64,000 nucleotides of DNA, from positions 1-64,000 of the forward strand of contig JAPJBO010000816.1 of the NCBI GenBank assembly GCA_030068145.1. The letters run 5' to 3'. Under the pieces are notes generated by a model. The model saw only the letters and a program-made list of their open reading frames with translations. It did not search any database and was not told where the DNA came from. This document shows, one piece after another, positions 20,691-31,597 of this stretch. Position numbers and translations under genes: made by a program. The stretch's first letter is position 1; the number at the start of each line of letters is the position of its first letter. The stretch comes from Diplonema papillatum. Taxonomy: Eukaryota > Euglenozoa > Diplonemea > Diplonemida > Diplonemidae.

Positions 20691-21152
20691 ACATAAGCGC
20701 CAGCTTGAAAGGAAATGCTCGACGATGCTGCCCGACAAAGAACAGAAGGGATCCAAAGTGCTGTAACTACCGAACCACGTGTTGAACGGACGTGAGGTCA
20801 TGCGGGTCTTCCCCTACACGACAAATAACACAAACACAACAGGTCAAAAGTCCTGAGTGAGAAAACAACACACGGTGGTGTAAGCGAAGAACAAATCAGA
20901 TTGTGTTTGTATTGTATTTGCCCCTTACCTCTATATTTCCCCCCTTCCATTCGGAGTCGAAGCAGCTACGTCGAGTATTTTTTGTTTTTGTATTAGCACC
21001 TGCTTTGTAGGAAATACTTGAGGAGGCTGCCAGCTGCAAAAGATCAAAGGAGGTAAATGTGCTGTAACCCACACGAAACACAGGTAAATCTGGGTTCAGT
21101 GGCGGGCGTAAGCGTTCAAAAACGCACACGCACAAGGCAGCCCCTCGAGTAT
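20691..21152 (+). mobile_element. SINE-like chain B-A
   Basis: Element B (20691-20981), full length from ACATAAGCGCCAGCTTGAAA to GTCGAGTATTTT, followed after a T-run by an A copy lacking part of its 3' half (20990-21152). Confidence 0.7.
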
Positions 21153-21296
21153 CTTTGTTTTTGTTTCGTTATTTTTCCATCACAGACATTCACAGTCCGA
21201 AAAAAAAAATGATCGAAAAAAGGAGAAGGAAGCCCGCACCTCCGACTTCCTGTTTTCCGCCCTCTCTGAGTCTGCCCCTCTCTCTCTCTCCCTATT

Positions 21297-21475
21297 ATTT
21301 TTTAGTAGTACCAACGATCTTGCGCTGTTGCCCTGCAATGTAAAGGGGGGGTCGAATAAGAACACCTGTGTTACTATTCGATTTGTCGACAACTAAAAAA
21401 TATACAACCCGTACCCCCTTTATTGTGAAGGCTAACAAGACGCAAGCAGCGTGTTTCGGCGCGTTGATCAGAAAT
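21297..21475 (+). mobile_element. Element C, split copy
   Basis: The start (TTTTTTAGTAGTACCAACGATCTTGC) and a later part (GGCTAACAAGACGCAAGCAG) of element C are separated by about 80 bp of unrelated sequence at about 21345-21425. Confidence 0.5.
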
Positions 21476-21680
21476 TCAGGGCTTCTATATGAAAAGCAAA
21501 CTTGGGCCGTCTCCCAAGTTTACTGTTTACCGAAAAAAAAAAAAAAAGATAATTTTCTGAACAGGCAGTTCTTTTTTTGGGTGTTGACCAGGGTCAGTCA
21601 GGGCACCATGCCATCGAAGAAGCGGGCGAGATTCGATCGATCACTGGACACACTCGCTGGCTTTTTAGCTCCAAATGCAG

Positions 21681-21907
21681 AACCTGCTGGGCATGCTCGA
21701 GTGCGCCAGGAAGGAGAAGTGTCAGCAGCTCAAGTCGAAAGCGCAACCTCAGCCAATATTCGGGTTATCGCACCCACGACTGCCACTAGACAACTCGCTC
21801 TCCGAGGATTCGCATACCAATCGACGCATGCAGGAATTTTGTAAATCGCAGAGAAGTCTAGATTACGTAGACCTCGACACCTTTTTGTCTTGCATTGACC
21901 GGAGCAG
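21681..21907 (+). CDS. Exon-like block, unknown protein
   Basis: After CCAAATGCAG a phase 0 frame reads NLLGMLECARKEKCQQLKSK and continues through SLDYVDLDTFLSCIDRS to a possible GTGCTG donor in phase 2. A matching phase 2 acceptor exists at 22592. Phase 0 at its start would also let it follow kinase exon 4, so this may be the kinase C-terminus or part of a separate gene. No domain recognised. Confidence 0.4.
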
Positions 21908-22204
21908 GTGCTGGCGCCAGGAAATTAGATCTAACGGGGCTAACGTTCTCAGTTGGAACACAAAGAGACCCTGTTGCCCCCTGCAACGTCTTCTCCCGAT
22001 CTTCTTGCCGCAGCGCGTTCTGACTGCCAAGTTGGCACCTGGCTGGGGGAGCGAGCATGACACAGCGGTATCCAACGTGGGACGAGAAGCGTCGGAAACT
22101 TCTGCCAACATTCCAACTGCCCAAGTTTCACCCACTGCACTCCCAACTTTCCCGCCAAACCTCCGACCCATATAAGTCCCTGATTCAGAATTACTGAAAT
22201 GAAA

Positions 22205-22565
22205 AAGAAGGTCACAGTACAGTGGAACCGACACGCACAAACAAAGCGAAGCGCCTGTCTTTTTTTTTCTTGTTTTTTGTTTTTTTTTATCGAGACATTG
22301 CAATGTGTTCCAAAAATGTAAGCCTGAGCAATGAGCGAACCAACACCAAACTGAAGATCATGTCACTGTCACAGTTTACATGTCCGTGCTTCACATGGAG
22401 ATCCCTAACTCAAGACATACCAGGTGAAAGAGAAGAAGAACAACCTGAAGAGAGGGCCTGGAACTCGGCCTGCTCAAAAAAAAAAAAGAAAAAAAGAATT
22501 GTGTGGATGCGTCAACGCAACAGTTTTTGAAAGGATATCGAAAGAGCGAAGACATATTTCTTGTC
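22205..22565 (+). mobile_element. SINE-like chain C-D in the intron between the exon-like blocks
   Basis: The 3' end of element C (ACCGACACGCACAAACAAAG CGAAGCGCCTGTC) runs through a T-rich stretch into element D (GAGACATTGCAATGTGTTCC onward, 22291-22565). Confidence 0.6.
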
Positions 22566-22592
22566 GTATAAGATCGCAGACGATTGTGACAG

Positions 22593-22836
22593 ACACACCG
22601 AATCACTGCCTGACCTTTCTACTTTCGATTTATGCATCATCCGCGACGGTGAAGCCGAAGCAGCAGACGGAGCCAGTATACGCAGTAGGAGGAGGATGTA
22701 CTATGCATACAGCAGGATTCCCCAGCAGAGCAAACACACGATAGTCAAACTCCGTTTTCCGTGTGGGCGGGCGAACTCGGTTGCTTCCCACGCGTTTACG
22801 GGCTCCTCTGTCTCTGCGCACCCCGGACTTCAGTGA
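22593..22836 (+). CDS. Exon-like block, unknown protein, C-terminus
   Basis: Completes the split Arg codon from 21907 and reads HTESLPDLSTFDLCIIRDGE, an Arg-rich SRRRMYYAYSR, and ends HPGLQ with TGA at 22834-22836. The DNA around 22580-22700 resembles 48560-48660, where the frames disagree through small indels. So it is either a paralogous exon pair or a shared repeat. Function unknown. Confidence 0.35.
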
Positions 22837-22872
22837 CCTGGGTTCTTCTTGGAAGCAAGTAAGGCTTTGCTT

Positions 22873-22935
22873 TTTAGTACCAACATCTTGCCAGGTTGCC
22901 CTTCAATGTACTGTGCAGGCTCAAAAAGACGTAGG
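22873..22935 (+). mobile_element. Element C fragment
   Basis: TTTTTAGTACCAACATCTTGCC through CTTCAATGTACTGTGCAGGC TCAAAAAGACGTAGG, about 15 bases after AAGCAAGTAAGG, a plausible splice donor. Confidence 0.55.
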
Positions 22936-23019
22936 CGGTGTGCCTTGGTCAAACAAAGCTGTGCTTGCACTCGTAGTGAGCCATTGTCATAAGACAAAGG
23001 AGAGTCGTCGCTTCATGAG

Positions 23020-23462
23020 ACAATATACCGTAATCGGATTATGTTGAACCGGGTAAAACCTGGGCCACCCCCCAAAAAAAATGGGGCTGGGTGTCCCAGG
23101 TTTTACCCGGGTCGGCTTCTTTTTTTTTTGTATGAAAAGAAGCTTGTTTCTTTGAAGACCAATAATAATCTGAACGACAGGTTTGCCGCTCCAATCCGTC
23201 CAGAGAAGCAAAGTAGCTTGCTTCTCTCTCCGGAATTTGTGACTTTCTGTACTTTGCAGAACATCGCGACGCTGGTGCTTGCCCGCGCCTTGGGGTGCTC
23301 AATACTCAGCTCGGCCCCTAGATGCCGCTGCCATAGGAGGCTGCAGGACCACCAATGGTGCAGTCACGCAGGTGACTACCCCGGGTGTCCCAGGTTTTAC
23401 CCGGTCTGTCATGTACCCGTTCCAGATTTAGTCCAGTTCAACATTATTCCAATCACGGTATA
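23020..23462. repeat. Repeat F, one inverted and two direct copies
   Basis: CCGGGTAAAACCTGGG (23049-23064) is perfectly complementary to CCCAGGTTTTACCCGG at 23095-23110 and again at 23389-23404. The first pair encloses a G/C-rich, A-rich loop and would fold as a hairpin. The last copy continues with TTAGTCCAGTTCAACATTAT as at about 18035. Confidence 0.7.
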
Positions 23463-23693
23463 GTAGGTCTGCACAACAGCTCTGCACTGCCCTCCTCTTG
23501 AAAAGACGCTTAGAACAAAGAAAGTTATCGACGGAGCTCGAGGCTCTGCATTTCCTCGCAGAAGACTTGATGCTAGCACCAAACTTACATGAGAGGCAGG
23601 ATTCTGCCCAAAAGCAAGAGACTAAGATTCTCCCTCCCGCCCCTTTGTGTTCATACCTTGTGGCTCAGTCATCGGTTGCAGTTGTTTTTCTTT
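23463..23693. other. Short interval with repeat L (copy 2)
   Basis: Repeat L occupies about 23540-23645 (see 1045-1150). No gene. Confidence 0.55.
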
Positions 23694-23910
23694 GTATAAG
23701 CATCTGCTTTGTAGGAAATACTTGAGGAGACTGCCAGTTGCAAAAGATCGAAGGAGGTAAATGTGTTGTCGCCCCCACGAAACACAGGTGAATCTGGGTT
23801 CAGTGGCGGGCGTAAGCGTTCAACCAAAAACGACCCACTTTGTGGTTGTATTGTTTTCTCCCCTCTAGCCTCCTTCGAAGAAAGCACAAGGCAGCCCTTC
23901 GAAAGTATTT
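23694..23910 (+). mobile_element. SINE-like element A (copy 6)
   Basis: GTATAAGCATCTGCTTTGTAG to GGCAGCCCTTCGAAAGTATTT, full length, landmarks as in the 7735 copy. Confidence 0.75.
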
Positions 23911-24129
23911 TTGCTTCACATTCCAATTCCCAGTCCCTCTATCATTGGCATAGTCTTTTCGCCAAGGGGTCCTCTCTGGGACGGAAGCTGGGTTCCCTCC
24001 AGACGTTTCGACGAATCCGAAGGTGCTGATCGAAACCACACGAAAACGGGGAGACACATAGAAAGATGCTCTCCCTGTTCTGCGTGTACAAGCCTTAACA
24101 ACGCGTGGATGATCCAACTCTGATAATCA

Positions 24130-24920
24130 AATCTCGTGCCTGGCTGTCAACGTTTTTGGCCACGTTGTTCTGATCAGCATACTAAATTGTCCTCATCAGT
24201 ACTCCATCGGTCAACGTTCTGACCGCGTTTTCTTTGTTCAGCCTTTTTGTTCTGATCAGCAATCTACTGTCTGACCTTTGTTGTCAACGTTTTGACCACG
24301 TTGTTCTGATCGGCAATCTAATTGTTCTAATCAGTCCTCTATCGGTCGACGTCCTGGCCACGTTTGTTCTGATCAGCATAAAATCTAATGCCTGACCAAT
24401 TGTTTTACAAAAGCGCCAGCTTGAAAGGAAAAATGCTTGACGATGCTGCCTGACAAAGAACAGAAGGGATCCCAAGTGCTGTAATTACCGAACTACCACG
24501 TGTTGAACGGACGTGAGGTCATGCGGGTCTACTCCTACACGACAAATCACACAAACACAACAGGTCATATGTCCTGGGTGGACGAGCGTCGCCAAGCAAA
24601 GCGGTGGCGCGGTACTGGGGCACCGGGGACAGTCACAACTCGCCCGGCAGAAATAAACGAAAATGAACACCCAGACTACAGAGCGGCGTCGGCCCGATGC
24701 CTTACACATACGGCCCCGCCGCGAGTGCGGGAGTGAGAAAACAACACACACGGTGGTGTAAGCGAAGAACAAATCAGGTTGTGTTTGTATTGTATTTCCT
24801 ACCGTATATTTCCTCCCTTCCATTCGGAGTCGAAGCAGCTACGTCGAGTATTTCTGAGCACTCTACAGCATAAAATCCAATGCCTGACCATTGTTCTGAT
24901 GAGCACTCTATCGGTCGGAT
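24130..24920. repeat. Degenerate tandem repeat interrupted by element B
   Basis: Diverged units around GTCAACGTTTTGACCACGTT and TTGTTCTGATCAGCA fill 24147-24406 and resume at about 24868-24920. Element B (24407-24854) lies between them and itself contains about 165 bp of foreign sequence (about 24575-24735). No gene. Confidence 0.55.
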
Positions 24921-25455
24921 GCCCGCCCGCCTTTGCCGCAAACAGCTGCCTGCAAAACCGCCACAGGTCAGCTTCCCGGGCCATGCTCACGAGCAGGAGT
25001 TCGAGAACCGAAGTGGCGAAAGGGATGGAAACAAAAACCTTCCAACGTCGGATCACCCCGGAAAGCAAAAAAATGAAACGATAAAGAAGAGAGGAAGCGA
25101 AGATCTTCAAGAAGAAAAAGTTCTTAAAAAAAGGTAGTGATGCTTCCGTCCTTCTGGAGCGCTAAGGCTTCCAGGAGGGAGGACCCCGGACCAAAACCCG
25201 TGCTGATGAGGGCAAGGTGCGGTGTTGACGCGCGTAGCCTTTTCCGAGCTCGTTTTCCCGCTCTCCTCCCCTGGCCCTCACACTCTTACAGAGGCCGAAA
25301 AGAAAAGAAACAGCGAACCCGGGGTTAGTCTTCTGTCCAAACGCAACCAAACAAGGCATTCCTGCAGGCCCATGCGGAGGTGTGCAGTGAAGAGTGAACA
25401 CCGGCGCCGTTACGCACCTTCAGCACCATTTGGCTGGGGAAGGCAAATTGTTTTG

Positions 25456-25653
25456 ACATAAGTGTCAGCTTGAAAGGAAATGCTCGACGATGCTGCCTGA
25501 CAAAGAAAGGGATCCCAAGTGCTGTAACTACCGAACCACGTGTTGAACGGACGTGAGGTCACGCGGGTCTACCCCTACACGACAAATCACACAAACACAA
25601 TAGGTCAAAGTCCTGAGTGAGAAAGCAACAAATCGTGGTGTAAGCGAAGAACT

Positions 25654-25685
<32 letters not shown>

Positions 25686-25828
25686 TCAGATTGTGTTTGT
25701 ATTGTATTTTTGTCCGTCTACCTCTATATTTCCTCCCTTCCATTCGGAGTCGAAGCAGCTACGTCGAGTATTTTCTTCCCCTCTAGCCTCCTTCGAAGTA
25801 AGCACAAGGCAGCCCCTCGAGTATTCTC
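25456..25828 (+). mobile_element. Element B with (TCA)n, fused to an element A tail
   Basis: B runs from ACATAAGTGTCAGCTTG to GTCGAGTATTTT with a (TCA)n microsatellite at about 25653-25681. It then continues directly as the last about 50 bp of element A (CCTCTAGCCTCCTTCGAAG ... CTCGAGTATT). Both ends share TCGAGTATT. Confidence 0.65.
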
Positions 25829-26583
25829 GCAGCAACCACCCGCGTTGCGAATCCTTCTTTCCTGCCGGGGAATGTGGGTCCTGACGGACCACACTGAAGG
25901 CAAGGAGGCCCCACCCCGGCCTATCGTACTGTCTACCAATATCTCGAGAAAGCCGCGATCTCTGTCGTAGCCCTTTCGGAAACGGACGAACAGAAAAGAA
26001 CAAGAGCTCGTCGCTCGCACAACCGCGGCTGATACAAGGCTAATGTGAGCCAGACCACCCTATTTCCGGAAACTGCATCGAATTGCCTGCTGCTGTACAT
26101 CACAGTCTAATAGTAATCACAAGGTTTCACAACGGAGGGATACAACACCCGAAACGAGCTGCACCCTCTTACTTTTCTCAACCCCCCGCCATACCCAAGC
26201 CTCTACGGTCAACCGGAGACTTTAAAATACCTTCTAATTAAAAAATAACGCTAGTAGTAGCAGTGTCACAGGCTATCATAGGCTATCAAAAGCTATCACA
26301 GGCAAGCGCGGTCGAAGAAGTAGTCACCTTGTGTTTGAACTTGATATGCAGCAACAATCTGTGACGATAGACTGCACAAACCGCAACAGACTACCTCTTT
26401 GCACGCGTCGCGTCATGCTTCGGTCGCTTCTTGCCCCGCGTGCTGTTTGTCTCCGGTGCGCGCTTTGCATCCGATGTGCAGTTTGACGACGAGCTCGAGG
26501 AATCACCAGATGTTTCGGCGCACTTCCTTTTCTCCCTCGCGGGTTGTCCCCGCGGCCGAGATCTCGACTCACCTTGTGACTCA
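25829..26583. other. Interval without a gene
   Basis: Includes repeat I (TGCATCGAATTGCCTGCTGC, about 26080), which recurs at 30213 and in weaker form near 60110, and one more GTCAACCGGAGACTTTAAA word. No supported coding frame. Confidence 0.4.
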
Positions 26584-27230
26584 TGCAGGCCACCGCTACA
26601 TATATTCTGCATTCTAACATCAAACTGGTACAGTGGATCCCACTCGCTAATGCAGGCCACCGCTACATATATTCTGCATTCTAACATCAAACTGGTACAG
26701 TGGATCCCACTCGCTAATGCAGGCCATCGCTACATATATTCTGCATTCTAACATCAAACTGGTACAGTGGATCCCACTCGCTAATGCAGGCCACCGCTAC
26801 ATATATTCTGCATTCTAACATCAAACTGGTACAGTGGATCCCACTCGCTAATGCAGGCCACCGCTACATATATTCTGCATTCTAACATCAAACTGGTACA
26901 GTGGATCCCACTCGCTAATGCAGGCCATCGCTACATATATTCTGCATTCTAACATCAAACTGGTACAGTGGATCCCACTCGCTAATGCAGGCCACCGCTA
27001 CATATATTCTGCATTCTAACATCAAACTGGTACAGTGGATCCCACTCGCTAATGCAGGCCACCGCTACATATATTCTGCATTCTAACATCAAACTGGTAC
27101 AGTGGATCCCACTCGCTAATGCAGGTCATCGCTACATATATTCTGCATTCTAACATCAAACTGGTACAGTGGATCCCACTCGCTAATGCAGGCCATCGCT
27201 ACAGATATTCGGCATTCTAACTTCAACAAG
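26584..27230. repeat. 67-bp satellite
   Basis: Nine full units plus a partial one, starts every 67 bp from 26584 to 27187. A unit has TGCAGGCCACCGCTACATAT, ATTCTGCATTCTAACATCAA and TGGATCCCACTCGCTAA. A diverged relative lies at 60240-60290. Confidence 0.9.
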
Positions 27231-27869
27231 CGTAGTCTATTACAGCAAGCATGATCCATCACGTGCGGAGAGATAACCGCGACGCCGGCGACGCAGATTA
27301 TCGCCACAGATTCTTTGCATTTCAAACCAAACTAACGCAGTTTATCAGCAGGGAGCGGACCGGCTCTTATTGATAATGATGGGAAGAGAGAGTTGCATTT
27401 CGTGTGTTGCACGCAGTTTCCGATCGTTTTTGCGTAAAAGCTGGATGACAGGACGCAAGTGAAACCACGGTTCGCGGCGACGAGCTTCTCGTTCCCTCCA
27501 CACATTCCACGTTTGGCACAAAAATGACCTGAGGGAGGACCCCATCTTCGCCCGAACCGTCAACCGGAGACTTAGAAAGCACCGGCCTTCTTTTAAAAAC
27601 AACAACAACAACACCAATACACTGACTGGAAGACTGGCGTGTCTGCCACGCGCCGACCATTTGTGCCGATTGGAACGATTGGCGCAAATCACGTACCACA
27701 CGTTTGCTAAGCCCGCCCCGTCGTGTTCCCAGGCTGCGAACTAGAAAAGGACCTCTCCTCCGCCCCTGTCAGCCGGAGACATAAAAAAATCACCCGGCTT
27801 TCGTATGTACACAAGGAAAAAGTCTACACGGTAGAGTCCAGCCTCAATCAGCGCGGAGTGAAAAAAAAA

Positions 27870-27998
27870 CTGGAGTTAAACAAGCGGGCGCCACGCCCGC
27901 TTTTTCGGTGTGGACTTCCACGCGTTTTGGTTGCGGCACTCCCGCTTTTCGGGCGCATCATTTTCAACTCCAGCTTCTGAGGTTGGACCTCACTGAGT
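27870..27998. repeat. Repeat G with inverted ends (copy 2)
   Basis: CTGGAGTTAAA at the left, CAACTCCAGCTTCTGAGG near the right, CACGCGTTTTGGTTGCGGCA in the middle, as in the 18205 copy. A GCGGGCG / CGCCCGC hairpin lies just inside the left end. Confidence 0.55.
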
Positions 27999-28124
27999 AG
28001 AACATCGCTCAGCACCGACCACCAGTCGATGGGTATGACTCTTTTTCCGGGAAGGCACTCAGCTTGACCTCCTCCCAGTCAACGGCATCCGGGGGGGGGC
28101 GCAGTCGTCTTTCGACTTGAGCAG

Positions 28125-28305
28125 CTCAGCCATTTCTAAGATTATTTCTTTGTTTGTGCGTGCCGGTTGATCGTTTTCCCACTTGTATTTACCCTGTGTG
28201 TATTCAGGTAAGGAATTCTGATCAACCACCAAAACACGCTGCCTACGTCTTTTTAGCCTGCACAATACATTGAAGGGCAACCCACAAGATATTGTTAGTA
28301 CTAAA
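28125..28305 (-). mobile_element. Element C, full length, minus strand
   Basis: The complement has every landmark of element C in order, from TTAGTACTAACAATATCTTG through CAGGGTAAATACAAGTGGGA to the end near AACAAAGAAAT. Together with 33255-33378 it shows that C inserts in both orientations. Confidence 0.7.
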
Positions 28306-28579
28306 AAAACGTACACGTCAGAAAGCAGAAAAGAAGAAACTACAACTACGACTCAACACGACGGTGACTGGACGGAACACCGAAACCTTGCTATATACAC
28401 ATGCGCCCTTTTTGTTCCCAGGCTCTGACCGGACCCTTTTAAGAGGACCCCACTCCCAGCACCAACAGTCATCAGCGCAATAACGTATAATGTTGCAACG
28501 CCCATTTGTGTTCCTTGTTCCTAGGCTGTGTTCGAACTAGGAAAGGACCTCTCATCCGCCGCAGCTATCAGCCGGAGAC

Positions 28580-28611
<32 letters not shown>

Positions 28612-29936
28612 ACACCCCGGCTTCGTATAGACAAGAAACAATCTAAAGCACTCTATCAGCGCCAACCGTTACGTCGAATGGAATGACTAGCACAAAAAAA
28701 CGTACACGCAAATACTTGGCAGAAACCCGCTGGAATGACTCGATCTTCGTAGGATCTGATCGAACATTTTAATAGCCCGCCCCTGCTTCGGCCGTCAAGA
28801 ATCTTTCAGCGTCGACCAGGAATGATTCTCACAAAAACGGAATTTCAAGCGAACTTTTAACTCTAAAAAAAAACGCTTGTAAAAAAAAACGTACACGTGC
28901 ACCAGTGTCAGCAGCAGAAAAGCTTGAACCGCTCTACCGACGGGGAACACCGCAACCGCTGTGCACGCCCTTTTTGTTCCCAGGCTGATCGAACTTTTTT
29001 AAAGGATCCCACCCGTCCACAACGTCTGTCTGCGGCGACCATTGCGTCGATTGGGATGATTAGCGCAAACACGTACATGTTGCTGTACCCTGTCCTTTGT
29101 GTTCCCAGGCTCTGACCGAAACTGTCAACTGCAGACTTGAAGGCAGAGACGGTCTGGAGTGTCTGTCAGCCGCTGCTGATGAACTACACAAATGGTGTCG
29201 TGGTGTTGCACCACGCAGGATACGTAGCACCTGCTGTGAGTACTCACACCGTTGCTGCAGCAGGGCCATTGGTTGCGTCGTTTCCGTCGCTCAGCACGAA
29301 AAACGTACAGAGCTACACGTGAAAAAAGTGTCAGTGTAAGCAGGAGAGCGGGAACCGACAGGAGAACACCCGCAACCTAGCTACACCGGCGGGAGTGACG
29401 ACGACTCAGGTAGCCAAATGCCGCGTCTTCTAATTAAAGACGTGCATGAATGGACCAATGAGATTCCTTCTGTCCCTACCTAGTATCTGGCGAAACAGCA
29501 GTCAAGGGAACGGACTTGAAACTGTCAGCGGGGAAAGAAGACCCTGTTGAGTTTGACTCTTGTCTGACTTTGTGCAGTGAGTGTAGAATAGGTGGGAGGC
29601 CGCAACAATGAAATACTACTCTTGTAGTCGCTTTACTTATTTAATGATGGGAAGACGGCAGCTGCTCCCTTGTAGGTACACCCCGCCCTTAGTGTGTTCC
29701 AGGGCTCTGACTAGAAAAAAAGAACGGAGGAATGAAAACACTGGCTTCTTGAAGATATCTGTCGGCGCCGACCATCGCGTAAGCCGGAATCCTAAAAGCA
29801 ACTCCTGGGCGCGGGTTGGGCTGGGTCTGAGGTCGTTTTGAACGCGTGCTGTTTCTCACGGATTGCCGAGGGAATCTGCGAGGCTTGACGAATCTGCATA
29901 CAGGGTGTCTGTTCTTCGGGGGAAGCATTTCGTTTT

Positions 29937-30156
29937 GTATAAGCACCTGCTTTGTAGGAAATACTTGAGGAGGCTGCCAGCTGCAAAAGGTCAAAGAAGG
30001 TAAATGTGCTGTAGCCCACACGAAACACAGGTGAATCTGGGTTCAGTGGCGGGCGTAAGCGTTCAACCAAAAACGACCCACTTTGTAGTTGTATTGTTTC
30101 TCCCCCTCTGGCCTCCTTCGAAGTAAGCACAAGGCAGCGCCTCGAGAGACTATTTT
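29937..30156 (+). mobile_element. SINE-like element A (copy 7)
   Basis: GTATAAGCACCTGCTTTGTAG to CTCGAGAGACTATTTT, full length. Confidence 0.75.
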
Positions 30157-30369
30157 CCCCGTTCCAGGAAATCGGGATGGTCCGAATCGGCGGGCCCATC
30201 CCTATTTCCTGGAACTGCATCGAATTGCCTGCCGCTGTTCATCATAGACCGTGGTGGACCTCGAGGTCCATCCCTATCTTCTAGAGCTGCATAGAACTGC
30301 CTGGAATTGCATTATTCTGTCCATCACGGTCTATTAGGAGGGACAGACCGGCTTACAGAGACACGGCAC

Positions 30370-30520
30370 TGAAAAGCGGAGAAGCTGACAACCTCCCACG
30401 CTCTATCCGTCTCCCGAAGGATCCCGCACTCACCCTTCGGAGAGGAGTCGCAACCCAAAAGCAGCGTGTCGGAAACTTAAAGTCGACTGGTGAAAGTGAC
30501 AAGTGGGCTATACTTTGATT
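30370..30520 (+). repeat. Repeat K (copy 1)
   Basis: GGAGAAGCTGACAACCTCCC, CTCTATCCGTCTCCCGAAGG, then GTGACAAGTGGGCTATA. Copy 2 is on the minus strand at about 56785-57185, where a tRNA-like sequence lies between the two parts. Confidence 0.6.
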
Positions 30521-31597
30521 CAGCCGTTACCCACTTTCAGCCCTGAGCTTAAACCACGCACACACACTGGCTATACTCCGCGTCAGGAAAATCGCATCTG
30601 AGATCCTGACAGATATATGATAAGATGCCAAAAAACCCCACCTCTCCTTTGCACTAATAAAACATTTTTTGACGTCCTTTGCACTAATGAGACATTTTTT
30701 GACTTTATTGTTTATTGTCGTGTACACGACGCACAAGTCCCGAAATTGCAAGGGATTTCACATGCGACATGACATGGGGTCGCATGTTTTCTTTACCTGT
30801 GTTATCTCGTGATGACGTTGTGTCTTTTCACAAGTTGTGCCATATGCTAGCAAGTTGGCCGTGTGCCAAGGGGACGTTACGAGGGGTCGTGCATACTGCG
30901 TTGACTAGAAAACGAACACTAGTCGCAGCCCTGGGGGGAAGCCGCTACGCTAAAGTCTGCCCACAAGGCGTGAAGGCCACCTTCCAAACCTGACAGAGTA
31001 TCGCTATCCTGTCAAAGCTCTTGAGGTGACGGTCTTCCAAGCATGTCCGTGAAAAGGATAGAAGCACGGTGTTGAGCGCATGCCATACCAAACACGTTTC
31101 GCGGTCACCTCCTTCCATGCTGATGGGTCCACCAACTGTGTCCGTGGCTCAAAGAACCGGAACACGGGGCAGATAGGACACCGTGCGGTGTTGAGTACGC
31201 CATTCCAAGCACGTTTTTGCATTTCCCCCCTCTCCCTTCGGGTGCTCCACCTATCTCCCCTTTTCCTTTCTTTGTTTGCCTTCTTTCTGCTTCTCGTTCT
31301 TTTTTTTTATGCCTCGTCTTTTCATTTTCTATGCTCCTTCGTTATTGCCGTCCCCCCTCCCCCTTCGGCTCTCTAGTTCACCGCCGACCTTGTGTAGTCC
31401 TCCGTTTCTGCGCCCGCGATTGAGAATGAAAACGAAGTACGTGCGAAGTCCACGGGAACCGCGCAGCTACAGGGTGGGGGGCGGCTCCTTGTTGATACTC
31501 CATGTCCAAACGGGGCTTATCGTCCAGAGTATCTGGCACACGCGTGAACATCTGTATTGAAATCGCTCAGGCGTTTCACAAAGAGAAACCTGCCAGA
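30521..31597. other. Interval without a convincing gene
   Basis: A direct pair of TCCTTTGCACTAAT(A/G)A-ACATTTTTTGAC occurs at about 30650-30705, and GGTGTTGAG(C/T) with CCA-ACACGTTT-like words recurs at 31070 and 31190. A 92-codon plus frame (30715-30993) has no gene-like features beyond being open. Confidence 0.4.

Larger units (their letters stand above)
27559..29830. repeat. Array of diverged ~200-250-bp repeats (family H)
   Basis: A recurring order of words: GTTCCCAGGCTCTGACC, then an A/G-rich stretch with GGACC, GTCAACCGGAGACTTAAA (or TCAGCCGGAGAC), CACCGGCTTC, a (G)CGCCGACCATTGCGTCGAT-like word, and AACGTACACG. Copies begin near 27559, 27725, 28400, 28510, 28975, 29100 and 29690. Single copies also occur at 13080, 17537, 19752, 26212 and 58520. 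Spacing is irregular and identity modest. Confidence 0.55.

Noticed and set aside
21297-21345. Element C start CCAACGAT...TATTG as a diplonemid spliced-leader gene
   Set aside because: The first eight bases and the last few recall the diplonemid spliced leader as I remember it, but the middle differs completely. The resemblance is probably chance.
30715-30993. 92-codon plus frame as a small gene
   Set aside because: No conserved motif, mixed codon use, and it overlaps diverged direct repeats.
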